NCBI GenBank assembly: GCA_963822095.1
Contig: CAWGGS010000015.1
Location: 62,001 to 126,000 of the forward strand
DNA length: 64,000 bases
Origin: CAWGGS01 sp963822095
Lineage (GTDB): Bacteria; Desulfobacterota; Desulfobulbia; Desulfobulbales; Desulfocapsaceae
Reading direction: 5' to 3'
How positions within the stretch are numbered: position 1 is the first letter of the stretch; each line of letters starts with the position of its first letter. The notes under the pieces are model-generated. The model was not told the origin of the DNA and did not search any database. It was given only the letters and a program-made list of their open reading frames with translations. The translations under genes and the position numbers were made by a program. Of the stretch, positions 8,150 to 16,309 are shown one piece after another.

Positions 8150-9406
8150 CTATTCTTTTTCTTGTGATATTCCCTCGTCTTTTAGTGCCTCGAGACCGGA
8201 GAGGTTTATGTTTTGGGCCATGTTCTTCAAAGCGGTGATATCCGTTGCCTCACCGGATACCTCCACACTGAATCGATTGCCGACAATAATCGTATATGAC
8301 CCTGAATGGCTTTTATTATTCCACTGTTCGTGAACCATCCGAGAACCCTGCTTGTACGTCTTTTCGAAACCATTTGCGGTGGCTCGTTCCTGCTCGACAC
8401 CGGCCCAACCAGCAAGTGCCATTACACCCTTGGCAAGTCCCATGTCGGTAATCTCAACTTTGAGACTATGGCCGTTGCTATCCGGGTATGATGCCTTGGC
8501 AGTGGAAATCTGAAAACCCATGGCTCCCCCTCGCTCGGCTGAGGTTTGGGAGCGGGTCCTGCCAGCTAGTTTTTCCGGTAAAAAGGCTTTAATTCGGTCG
8601 GGAGCAAGGGTCTCAATGGTTCCGTTGCTGCCCATGGCTGTTGCCATCAGTTTGCGGGCGGCCTTCTGTTGTGATTCGGAATCACCGGATTTTTGTGCCT
8701 GCGCCATCTCCTTTCCGGCCTGCTCTAGTTTCTTGTTCCAATTTTCGAGCTTGCCACCGAGGCTGTTTTTGTCAAAACTTCCTTGGTTTGACATACCGGT
8801 GTGTTGTATTCCTGACCCCATGTGAGCACCTGTGATACCTCCAACAACGGCCGAGATGGCAAAGCTGATAATGATGACAATGAGCATGGAAACAGCAGTA
8901 TACCCCAAGGATTTTTCTGCCGGACATTTCATCGTCACCGGCAAACCGAGGTAGAGAAGATAGATGCTGTAGAGTGAACCGGCGAGAAGCAGCAGCATCC
9001 CGATCCATGGCAGGATTTGGAAGATTCCTGCAACCCAGGCGGCCGTATAGGCATAGGTCACGACCTTCAGGGCCTGTAGCCGGTCTTTGGTTCCCCCGAA
9101 GGACGGAGCGAGCATATCGATGATGAGGGCCATGAGATAGATACCGGCAAGGATGAAAAGATAATTCAAAACCATATTGCTGATACCGGCTCCGAACCCC
9201 AGACGATAGGTTCCCATGAAGGGGACCTTGATGCCGAATACACTCATCTTGATAAAGCCGGCAATCGGAGAGACAGCTGCTAAAATCAGGATATAGCCAA
9301 GATACAGTTCCTTAACAGAGGTCTGTTCGGCTTCAATGGCGATCCATTCGGTTTTCGGACTTGTAAGGATCAGCTTAATACGCTGCAAAAGTTTGTTGAA
9401 GTCCAT
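8150..9406 (-). CDS. Yip1-domain membrane protein
   Basis: A 418-residue protein with an N-terminal Yip1 domain (about residues 1-195) of five or six transmembrane helices (for example YILILAAVSPIAGFI, MVLNYLFILAGIYLMALII, WIGMLLLLAGSLYSIYLLYL, VSMLIVIIISFAISAVV). An extracytoplasmic part follows, with a charged helical stretch (KLENWNKKLEQAGKEMAQAQ) and a beta-rich C-terminal domain. Bacterial Yip1 proteins have no settled role. The ATG has a strong GGAGGGGG site. The first gene of a pair with the small protein downstream. Confidence 0.85.
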   Translation of the reverse strand: MDFNKLLQRIKLILTSPKTEWIAIEAEQTSVKELYLGYILILAAVSPIAGFIKMSVFGIKVPFMGTYRLGFGAGISNMVLNYLFILAGIYLMALIIDMLAPSFGGTKDRLQALKVVTYAYTAAWVAGIFQILPWIGMLLLLAGSLYSIYLLYLGLPVTMKCPAEKSLGYTAVSMLIVIIISFAISAVVGGITGAHMGSGIQHTGMSNQGSFDKNSLGGKLENWNKKLEQAGKEMAQAQKSGDSESQQKAARKLMATAMGSNGTIETLAPDRIKAFLPEKLAGRTRSQTSAERGGAMGFQISTAKASYPDSNGHSLKVEITDMGLAKGVMALAGWAGVEQERATANGFEKTYKQGSRMVHEQWNNKSHSGSYTIIVGNRFSVEVSGEATDITALKNMAQNINLSGLEALKDEGISQEKE

Positions 9407-9724
9407 AATTCCCCCTCCTCGATCTTCTTTCTATTTGTTTTTTCGGTGAGCAACAGACTGAAGCACCATGTTTTGATAAAGAAGATATCTGGCTAAAACA
9501 TGATTTTGTCAAGAATCTCTTCGCTTTTTTAATAAGATTTTATTCGGGAACCGGTTTTTGGGGGCCATTTTTAGGTGAAAAGGGCAGGTTTGTTAAAGAT
9601 TTGTGGGGGGATATTCTTTAAGAATTGTTTACTGAAAAGGTTCGATGCGTGACGTTTTCCTCCAAGGTCTCAATTCAGCCTGAGAGGAAAACTCTCCATG
9701 TCGTGATCTTGGAAGGGGGGGCTT
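9407..9724. other. intergenic, one inverted repeat, no gene seen
   Basis: This 318-bp gap carries no convincing frame. The only structure noted is a perfect 9-bp inverted repeat, GTTTTCCTC at 9654-9662 and GAGGAAAAC at 9684-9692, with a 21-nt loop. It lies just beyond the stop of the SRPBCC gene on the minus strand and could act as a terminator or mRNA stabiliser, though no T tract follows. The promoter for the Yip1 gene should also lie here, but I cannot pick one. Confidence 0.4.
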
Positions 9725-10138
9725 TCAAAGGGTCTGGCTTTCCGCGAGATCTTTGAGTGCGATTAACACCGTGCGAAAATCGGAGATAACCCTGGGACCT
9801 AGTTCTTCCGCCTCAGGCCCGTTTGCAACAGCCCTATAGCGGATGAGATTGTGGCCGGAATTCCAGGGAATAATATTATGTTCAACCACGATATTTGTTC
9901 CATTGATGGTCATTTTGTCGGAAAAGGATACATATTCCTTGACGTCCATCAATGTGCTCGTAATTTTTTCCCCTTTGGGGATTTGCATGGTGAATTTTGT
10001 GCCGCTGGCAAATGGTCCGTGAAGTTCGATTTCCACGATTCCGGCATTCCATTTTTTCCAACCCGTCACATCGGAAAACAACTTCCATATCTGCCCAGGT
10101 GCTGCAGTTGTCTCTATGCTTTCTTCATGAGCCCACAT
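9725..10138 (-). CDS. SRPBCC (polyketide cyclase/START-like) protein
   Basis: A 137-residue SRPBCC-fold protein, a hydrophobic-ligand-binding family. The start pattern MWAHEESIETTAAPGQIWKL, followed by FSDVTGWKKWNAGIVEIEL, is the standard first strand and helix of this superfamily; the C-terminal helix is VISDFRTVLIALKDLAESQ. The start at 10138 is chosen because the upstream 42 codons of the longer frame do not look like protein of this family and AAGGGA precedes 10138. The ligand is unknown. About 190 bp separate it from the start-side neighbour's stop. Confidence 0.82.
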   Translation of the reverse strand: MWAHEESIETTAAPGQIWKLFSDVTGWKKWNAGIVEIELHGPFASGTKFTMQIPKGEKITSTLMDVKEYVSFSDKMTINGTNIVVEHNIIPWNSGHNLIRYRAVANGPEAEELGPRVISDFRTVLIALKDLAESQTL

Positions 10139-10326
10139 AGGAGTCCCTTGTTTTTCGTAAATAACAGGTCTTGGAGAGATTCTCCTACATAATATGACAA
10201 TACATCTGACTGTGCAAGTCTGCCGGGATGTTCTATGGTTTATGGTCGGAGTGTGCGGAATCAACGATCTTGAGGTGTAAAATGCCGTATGTCCGATCCC
10301 GACACTGGTGATTTCCCGTCTTGTAA

Positions 10327-11724
10327 TTACCGTTCGACCTGCCTGATCTGAAGCTGATCATCGGTGGAGGATTTTTCTTTTTCCAAGGGAAGATGAGGAA
10401 GATTCCCGCACCCGGCATCTTGCCCTTTGTTCTGCAAGTCCCTGAGATCCCTTAGGCGAAGGTTGCGGCTGTAGTCTGCATACTTCGGGTCTGTTGTCCG
10501 ATATTTTTTTTCGATAAAGTTGAGATCCTTGAGAGTGTCCCGCATTCGGTTGCCGATGGTATTGCATTTACACAGCCCCCAACGGGCCTCGATGGAATCA
10601 CCGGGATCGTGGGAGAACCAGAGATAATTTTGCACAACATAGTTTAATGTGACCGAGTGGCCGTCGCCTATGGAGAGGGTTTTTCCTTCCATATCTTTTT
10701 TCACAGCTTCCTCGGCTATTCCATCATCTTTTATGAGTTTGATAAGGTGGGAGATCTCGAAGGCGATCATGTCATCCCGGTTGGGTGTGCTGTAGGCCTC
10801 CCAAAGATAGGTGCCTTCGCTGCATACAGACCGTCGACAATGACGATACCCCTCCTTGACCAGGGGTACACGCTCCTGCAGGTAACGGTAGATTGAGCCT
10901 ATTATCAGCCGGACACGTTCTTGGGGGTCATAGGTTTTAGGGTCGATCCTTCGGGCTACAGCCTCGTCAAAGAGTTCGCCGGGTCTGCAGAATTCTGGAG
11001 AGTACTGTTCGACGGAGTAGAAGGGTTGGTCTTTTTCCGGCGGATATTTCCATCGGCCATGGGAGAATACCGGCCATCGAAAGTGCAGCAGCCCTGTTCC
11101 ATCCTTAATGTCGGGCCAGGTGGAATAAAAACTCCGTTGCCGAAGTTTGGTTACCCTTCTGGGTAAGGTGGCCTCCCAGGTCTGGATCGGGGAAAACATA
11201 CTGCCGTCAAGTACAATTCTCCCAACAATTCCGGCATGACCTTCAACGAAAAAAATCGAGCCTGCCTGGATTGATTCCCGATCGATGCGGATTGGATAGG
11301 TATCCTTTGCGATGGTCCTGGTGGATGTTTTTTCCAGCAGGTAAAGGAGGGCTGCACGGAATCGTCGGTCATGAAACCAGTCCCGACTGGTGGGCAGACG
11401 GTTCCAGTTTGTAGACCAATGGCCGATGAGATGTCCGTCTTCAGTGGTGGCGGCTGCGGGCAGATGAGCGATTCGTGCATAAATCCAACGGACGGCATAG
11501 GGAACGTCTGCACAATCCACCGGGATGTGGTAGCGCAGGAAAAAGTCTTCGGTGACTGTTTTGGCAACCCAGGTTGCATATTGCTGTTCCTCTTCGATAC
11601 TCCATTGTCTGGATACCTGCCAAACCTGTCCCGGACTGTTCGGAAGGGTTCTTCCCCAGAGATTTCCGTTTCCGAGCATCAGCAAGCAGAACATGGTGAT
11701 AAAGCTGCGGCAGAGCAAAGACAT
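10327..11724 (-). CDS. secreted protein with NlpC/P60-like Cys-His core
   Basis: A 465-residue protein, probably exported: MSLLCRSFITMFCLLMLGNG is a signal-peptide-like N terminus. Residues 60-165 contain VDCADVPYAVRWIYARI (C71) and SIFFVEGHAGIVGRI (H163). A Cys starting a helix and a His on a strand is the arrangement of NlpC/P60 and related papain-fold amidases, so I infer a cell-wall or amide hydrolase; this is fold-level inference, not a family match. The C-terminal half is basic and charged, without a known motif. Start 11724 lies 7 nt after the J-protein stop, with AAAGGA upstream; a longer frame to 11796 would overlap that gene. Third gene of a unit with the ferritin-like and J-domain genes. 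Confidence 0.7.
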   Translation of the reverse strand: MSLLCRSFITMFCLLMLGNGNLWGRTLPNSPGQVWQVSRQWSIEEEQQYATWVAKTVTEDFFLRYHIPVDCADVPYAVRWIYARIAHLPAAATTEDGHLIGHWSTNWNRLPTSRDWFHDRRFRAALLYLLEKTSTRTIAKDTYPIRIDRESIQAGSIFFVEGHAGIVGRIVLDGSMFSPIQTWEATLPRRVTKLRQRSFYSTWPDIKDGTGLLHFRWPVFSHGRWKYPPEKDQPFYSVEQYSPEFCRPGELFDEAVARRIDPKTYDPQERVRLIIGSIYRYLQERVPLVKEGYRHCRRSVCSEGTYLWEAYSTPNRDDMIAFEISHLIKLIKDDGIAEEAVKKDMEGKTLSIGDGHSVTLNYVVQNYLWFSHDPGDSIEARWGLCKCNTIGNRMRDTLKDLNFIEKKYRTTDPKYADYSRNLRLRDLRDLQNKGQDAGCGNLPHLPLEKEKSSTDDQLQIRQVER

Positions 11725-11731
11725 TACCTGG

Positions 11732-12526
11732 TTATCCTTTTTGAAGACAGAGGAACAGATCGCCTCTTCCCGTGGGGCTCGGTATCCCTTTGCCACGTAG
11801 CCGGAGTTTTTGTCCGGCGTTACTGCCGGGAGGAATTGTCACCTTCAACCTCTCCTGTCCGTCGGGTCCCTGGGTTACCAACTCGATGACCTTGCCCTGA
11901 CGGAAGTCATTGGCGCTGAGATAGGCCGTATAGGTGGTCTCCTGCTTTTCTTTACCCGCATACTGTATGTTTCTAGTGTTCTGCCGCCGGGAGCCGGTCA
12001 ACAACGATCCTATGGTACTGCCGAGAGAACGCAGTACAGATCTTTTGCCCGGAAGGTTCTTGCCGCCGGTCTTGAATAGCCTTGGTCCTGCCAATGAACC
12101 GAAAAAAATCAAGCCGCTGAAAAAGACTCCGCCTCGGTTGCCGAAAAAACTTTTATGCACGAACTGTTGATTGGCTCGCAAGCCCCGTCGTTGAAATTCC
12201 TGCAGCAGGCCCTCGAACACCTGCTGAAAACGCGGGTCCTGAAACAGATCACGAAGAATGTCTTCCTGGCTGTAGTTGAATCCATCCTGGGAGCCATTTT
12301 GATAGCGATTGCTGTTCATTGTCCGGGCCGCATCATACTGCCGGCGCTTTAACGGATCGGTCAATACTCCATACGCTTCGGCAATGTCCTTGAATTTCTC
12401 TTCCGCTCCCGGTTTGTCAGGGTTTCGGTCCGGATGATACTGCATGGCAAGCCTTCGATAACTCTTGCGTATTTCATCCTCATCGGATTGCGGTGTTACT
12501 CCAAGTATCTGGTAATAATCTTTCAT
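11732..12526 (-). CDS. J-domain protein lacking a zinc finger
   Basis: A 264-residue DnaJ-like co-chaperone that should stimulate an Hsp70. The J domain is residues 1-68 with the HPD motif at 31-33 (QYHPDRNPD). There is no Gly/Phe or CxxCxGxG region. A middle segment with a short hydrophobic run (FFSGLIFFGSLAGP) precedes a single C-terminal peptide-binding-like subdomain (TYTAYLSANDFRQG, then LKVTIPPGSNAGQKLRLRGKG), so it is truncated relative to CbpA. The ATG at 12526 is preferred; an in-frame TTG at 12532 overlaps the upstream stop. It sits between ferritin-like and NlpC-like genes, all very tightly spaced. Confidence 0.85.
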   Translation of the reverse strand: MKDYYQILGVTPQSDEDEIRKSYRRLAMQYHPDRNPDKPGAEEKFKDIAEAYGVLTDPLKRRQYDAARTMNSNRYQNGSQDGFNYSQEDILRDLFQDPRFQQVFEGLLQEFQRRGLRANQQFVHKSFFGNRGGVFFSGLIFFGSLAGPRLFKTGGKNLPGKRSVLRSLGSTIGSLLTGSRRQNTRNIQYAGKEKQETTYTAYLSANDFRQGKVIELVTQGPDGQERLKVTIPPGSNAGQKLRLRGKGIPSPTGRGDLFLCLQKG

Positions 12527-12528
12527 AT

Positions 12529-13044
12529 TCAATACGGTTCTTGTTCGAGATCGACCTCCATGAAGTTAAACCATATGCCGTTTTGCATGGCATGATCGAG
12601 TTCGATCTGTACGACATCTTCATGACGGGTTTCAATCTCCAGGAATTTTTCGAGAATCGCCTTTATTTCACCTCTGGCCTTTGCCGCCGACTGGCGATAA
12701 TATTCAGACGTCTCTTTCTCCATGACCAAGGCGCTTCGCAAAACCGTCTTGATATCGCCCAACATCTGTTGAGGTATTTGGGATTTGATGCGATCGAGAT
12801 TCTTTTCCACACTCTTTTTATCCGGAATGGAGGTCGACAGTTTTTCAATATCGATTGTCTCGTCTTTCCGTAATTGGTCCAGACCGTAATTGAGAAAATC
12901 GATATGTCCCTGTTCATCGACGGCCAGCGCCTGGAATATTGCCTTCCCTCGATCATCGTCCACTATTGTTGCAGCATCCTTGTATACATCACGGATCTTT
13001 ACTTCGTATTCCAGTGCAGTGGTAAAAATATCAATCGAGTTCAT
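12529..13044 (-). CDS. ferritin-like diiron protein
   Basis: A 171-residue four-helix ferritin-like or rubrerythrin-like protein without the rubredoxin domain. Candidate iron ligands are E13 (TTALEYEVKIRDVY), DEQGH in helix 2, EKETSEYY in helix 3 and EIETRHEDV in helix 4, giving the paired E...ExxH pattern of the superfamily. It may handle peroxide or iron, or bind no metal, as some members have lost activity. A GGGAG site lies 6 nt before the ATG. First gene of the leftward unit with the J-domain protein, whose start lies within a few bases of this stop. Confidence 0.82.
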   Translation of the reverse strand: MNSIDIFTTALEYEVKIRDVYKDAATIVDDDRGKAIFQALAVDEQGHIDFLNYGLDQLRKDETIDIEKLSTSIPDKKSVEKNLDRIKSQIPQQMLGDIKTVLRSALVMEKETSEYYRQSAAKARGEIKAILEKFLEIETRHEDVVQIELDHAMQNGIWFNFMEVDLEQEPY

Positions 13045-13555
13045 GGCGTCTCCCTTTTATTCGGTTTGCAGAAGCGGCATACATATCATTAGCAGAACAT
13101 ATTCTTTCCTGTAACAATATTGATTTTGGGTTGGGATAGCAAACAGATTCCAAGAAATGTGCACCAGACGGCAGGGAATAAAATGCCTGTTATTGAGACA
13201 AAATGCCATAGAAGGTCCCTTTTTTGAATGAGATAAATTCGATGGATTAAAAAAAACTCTAAACAATTTCATAAAATACATAAAAGGCTCCATTAAATAA
13301 GGCTTTTAAAAACCGTCCGGTAAATTTTTCGGCCTTCCGAGATTTCCATAAATCTTTATCACAACTTTCCGAGTTCGCATATTTTGTTGTAATTGCGCCG
13401 CAACTATCGAACGAATTGTTATTTAATACTCGCTGCAAGAAATCAGAAGTCAGGAGCCAGAACCCTGATTGGTTGTCTTTGTTTGATTTCCAAATTTTTG
13501 GTTCATCCGAATGAAGCGTACTTTTGGAAAGATGGAAGTAACAATCCGGCAGAGT
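13045..13555. other. intergenic, no gene supported
   Basis: AT-rich sequence upstream of the ferritin-like gene. Frames here are short and of poor composition. It presumably holds the promoter of the leftward three-gene unit, but I see no clear site. Confidence 0.4.
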
Positions 13556-13712
13556 GCATCGATTTCGGACACTCCTCTGCGGCCTTATCGCCGGTATACC
13601 ACGGCTGACAGAGACAGGCCGTCTCGGGCCTGCTGTCAGGTGCGGACGTCCTGTCTGCACCTCTCCGGGCCTTGTGTGGAATACCTTCGGGCCTCCGCGA
13701 GGCGTCCTCCAG
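13556..13712 (+). repeat. R2 repeat, copy A
   Basis: About 155 bp that align along their length with the reverse complement of 54660-54812. Shared runs include GCGGACGTCCTGTC, GGCCTGCTGTCAGGTGCGGA, GGCCTTATCGCC and GCGTCCTCCA. It is markedly more G+C-rich than its surroundings. A shorter relative lies at 20759-20840. It abuts a truncated membrane-protein frame on the minus strand. Confidence 0.75.
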
Positions 13713-13819
13713 AGATGCCCTCCGCCTCCCGCGTTACAGATAAAGTACTCTCAATCCGGAAGAAGCAAATTTTTAAGAGATAAAACAGTTTCTTGACTGG
13801 ATAGACCCTTTGACGTTTG

Positions 13820-13980
13820 GACAAAGGTGTAAAAGTACCTAAAAAGATAGATAAAACAAAGGAGCCAATCCAATCAACAATGGAGGCAATTATTACTGCT
13901 TTTACAGGCGAACCTTTTCCATAAGCAGATGGTTCTCTATTGGTTTTTGGAGGTTCGTATGTCGTTCCAATGATAACCAA
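13820..13980 (-). pseudogene. N-terminal stub of a small membrane protein
   Basis: Read leftward, the frame gives TYEPPKTNREPSAYGKGSPV then KAVIIASIVDWIGSFVLSIF followed by LGTF. A Pro-rich lead, a GSPxKA turn and one hydrophobic helix is a pattern I associate with N termini of small multi-helix membrane proteins. After about 50 residues the frame loses this character and runs into R2 copy A. No ATG is present at the expected start, only TTG at 13980. I read it as a fragment of a disrupted gene; chance hydrophobicity is the alternative. Confidence 0.35.
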
Positions 13981-14194
13981 AATCCCGAAATATCCAGTTG
14001 GAATACTGTGTTCTTTTTAAGGAAGGAAAGGGCAAATTGTAGTGGATCGAATGAGAACTGTAGATATAAAGAGCGTGATATCCCCGGAATTGTACTGGCC
14101 CGATTTTGTAGATAATCCAACAGCGTATTGAGGTGTTGCTTTTAGTTATTATGAGTTGGTTTTCGTTATTTTTGCATGAGAATCCTATTCGTTA

Positions 14195-14248
14195 TTGACT
14201 TAATTAATTTTCATTTTATGAACTGGGTACAAATAATAAATGAAAATT
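14195..14248 (+). promoter_or_regulatory. putative promoter with operator-like inverted repeat before the receptor gene
   Basis: TTGACT at 14195-14200 and TATGAA at 14217-14222 are 16 bp apart, a fair sigma-70 match. Overlapping and following them is an inverted repeat with identical 11-bp arms, AATTTTCATTT (14206-14216) and AAATGAAAATT (14238-14248). It resembles a repressor site such as an iron- or metal-responsive operator, but it is not a clean Fur box. No cobalamin riboswitch motif is seen upstream of the receptor. Confidence 0.4.
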
Positions 14249-14273
14249 CTAACCAAAAATCACATAGGATGAC

Positions 14274-16262
14274 ATGAAACGGAAAATCACCCAGAGTATA
14301 ATCATCTCCGGTCTGTGTCTTGGTCTTGCATCTGGTCAATCCCTGGCGGCGACGGAGGATCAGGGGGGGTACGATCTCGGAAAGGTCGTGGTAACAAAAA
14401 CTCAAGACAAAGGTGTACAGGCAAGCGAGACAATCCATACGGTTACAGCCAAACAGATTCGGGAACAAAATGCCACAACACTAGACGAAGCCCTGGTGCT
14501 TGTGCCCGGAATCTCGATCAGAACCGGAGGAGACGGCATTCCCCGCATAGATATCCGGGGTTTTCGGACCCGCCACGTTTTGCTGCTGCTGAATGGGACG
14601 CCTTTCAATGCTTCCTATGACGGCCAATTTGATCCCTCTCTCATCTCCGTGGAAAATATTGCCGAGATTAAAGTGATTACCGGCGGTGGATCTATCCTGT
14701 ACGGTCCTGGTGGCAATGGTGGCGTGATCAACATCATCACTAAAAAAGGAAAGACCGGAATGCATGGTTCGGTGGTGGCGGAAACCGCCGCAGGCAACGG
14801 CAATCTTGTAAAAGGTGCGATTTCGGGTGGAACCGATAAGGTTGACTATTTCGTCAGCGGCAGTGCTTATAAGCGTGATAATTTTCCCCTTTCCGATGAT
14901 TTTACTCCGACCAAATATGAAGACGGAGGAGCCCGTGTAAACAGTGACCTGAAACGAGACAACGCCTTCGCTAACCTGAGTTATTCTCCCTCGGAGAAAA
15001 CCCTTTTAGGCATCACCCTTAGTTATCTCAAAGGTGAGCAGGGAAAGCCTCCGGTGGTCAACTATGATAAAAATGATCCTTTCAGCAGCAACGTCAAGTA
15101 TGAACGGGAGACAAACTCGGAAAACACGTCTCTGCAGCTGGCCGCAAGCCACGATCTGGAGGGGCCATTCCGTCTCAAAGGCTGGGTGTACCTCAATCAA
15201 CTTAAGCTACAGGATGACCGTTATGATGACGAACATTACAACACCCAGTTGCTGAAAGGTTCTTCGCGAACCGATTCCACGACCAAGATATCAGGGGCCA
15301 ACATGCAGGTGGCCTATGAGCCAGACACACACAATACTTTTACCTTGGGATTGATGGCGGAAAACGACGATTGGGATGCCGATGGCTTTCAGCAGATTCA
15401 ATCGAAAAAAAGCGGCTTTGTTACCCGGCAGCATTTTGACGAATCCTATGACTACCAGTTATACTCGACGCTTCTACAGTATGAGGCGACCGTCGGAAAA
15501 CAGGTCGGCATCATACTGGGAACCGGCTACCACTGGCAGGATCGCGAAGATGACCGGAAACAGGATTATTCCTATGTAATTGGAGCCCATTACGATCCTT
15601 TCCCCCAGACCCGGTTGAAGGCCAGCCATGCCCGTAAGATACGATTCCCGTCCCTTAAAGATCTCTATGATCCCGACAGCGGAAATCCCACCTTAAATCC
15701 GGAAATTTCCAAGCACTATGAAGCCGGTATTGAGCAGGGACTTCCGGTCAAGACTTCGTCATCTTTCACAGTTTTTCATGACGATATCAAAGATTTTATT
15801 GAAAAAGATGCCAGTGAGATAAGCCAAAACTATGAAAAATACGTCTTCAACGGCTTCGAAGTCTCCCTTGCGAACAAGGCCATTGATAACCTGGTTGTCC
15901 GTGCCGCATATACCTTTTTGGACACCAAAGATAAATCAGAAGGAAGCCAAAGAGATGAGCTGCAATATCGGCCAAGAGACAAATTCACCGTCGATGCACT
16001 TTACAGGTTTCCGTGGGGCACGTCCCTCTATGCATCGGTAATGTATCTGGCGAATCAATATTATTACGATAAAGACCAAGTCAATAAAAGGCGTCTGCCG
16101 AACTACACCGTTATTGATTTGAAAGTGAGCCAGAGCCTGTATCAGGACCAAGTGAAGCTCTATGTCGGAGCCAAGAACCTTCTTGATGAGAACTATGAAC
16201 AGAGCTATGGCTATCCCCAGGCGGGAAGAATGATCTATGGTGGCCTGGAGTATCGGTTTTAG
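14274..16262 (+). CDS. TonB-dependent outer-membrane receptor
   Basis: A 662-residue outer-membrane receptor in the BtuB/colicin-receptor size class. A signal peptide (MKRKITQSIIISGLCLGLAS then GQSLAA) is followed by a probable TonB box (LGKVVVT, about residue 38) and a plug domain with ATTLDEALVLVPGI, IDIRGF, LLLNGTPF and ILYGPGGNGGVINIITKKG. The C-terminal beta-barrel ends in a TonB receptor signature (KNLLDENYEQSYGYPQAGRM, then terminal YRF). AGGA precedes the ATG by 4-5 nt. It begins a rightward cluster with ECF transporter genes and a TonB gene, which suggests it imports the same micronutrient. The ligand is not deducible from sequence. Confidence 0.95.
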   Translation: MKRKITQSIIISGLCLGLASGQSLAATEDQGGYDLGKVVVTKTQDKGVQASETIHTVTAKQIREQNATTLDEALVLVPGISIRTGGDGIPRIDIRGFRTRHVLLLLNGTPFNASYDGQFDPSLISVENIAEIKVITGGGSILYGPGGNGGVINIITKKGKTGMHGSVVAETAAGNGNLVKGAISGGTDKVDYFVSGSAYKRDNFPLSDDFTPTKYEDGGARVNSDLKRDNAFANLSYSPSEKTLLGITLSYLKGEQGKPPVVNYDKNDPFSSNVKYERETNSENTSLQLAASHDLEGPFRLKGWVYLNQLKLQDDRYDDEHYNTQLLKGSSRTDSTTKISGANMQVAYEPDTHNTFTLGLMAENDDWDADGFQQIQSKKSGFVTRQHFDESYDYQLYSTLLQYEATVGKQVGIILGTGYHWQDREDDRKQDYSYVIGAHYDPFPQTRLKASHARKIRFPSLKDLYDPDSGNPTLNPEISKHYEAGIEQGLPVKTSSSFTVFHDDIKDFIEKDASEISQNYEKYVFNGFEVSLANKAIDNLVVRAAYTFLDTKDKSEGSQRDELQYRPRDKFTVDALYRFPWGTSLYASVMYLANQYYYDKDQVNKRRLPNYTVIDLKVSQSLYQDQVKLYVGAKNLLDENYEQSYGYPQAGRMIYGGLEYRF

Positions 16263-16285
16263 AAACGGGACCCTTCATCGTTTCT
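16261..16285 (+). terminator. small hairpin after the receptor gene
   Basis: AGAAACG (16261-16267) and CGTTTCT (16279-16285) form a 7-bp stem with an 11-nt loop just at the receptor stop, followed by TCACCCTTTTCC. It might attenuate expression between the receptor and the ECF ATPase gene. The stem is weak and the T tract poor. Confidence 0.3.
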
Positions 16286-16309
16286 TCACCCTTTTCCGGT
16301 GTCGAATTT

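Noticed and set aside
14100..14273. Cobalamin riboswitch before the TonB receptor and ECF genes
   Set aside because: I looked for the conserved B12 box and its surrounding elements and did not find them, so cobalamin as ligand is not supported.
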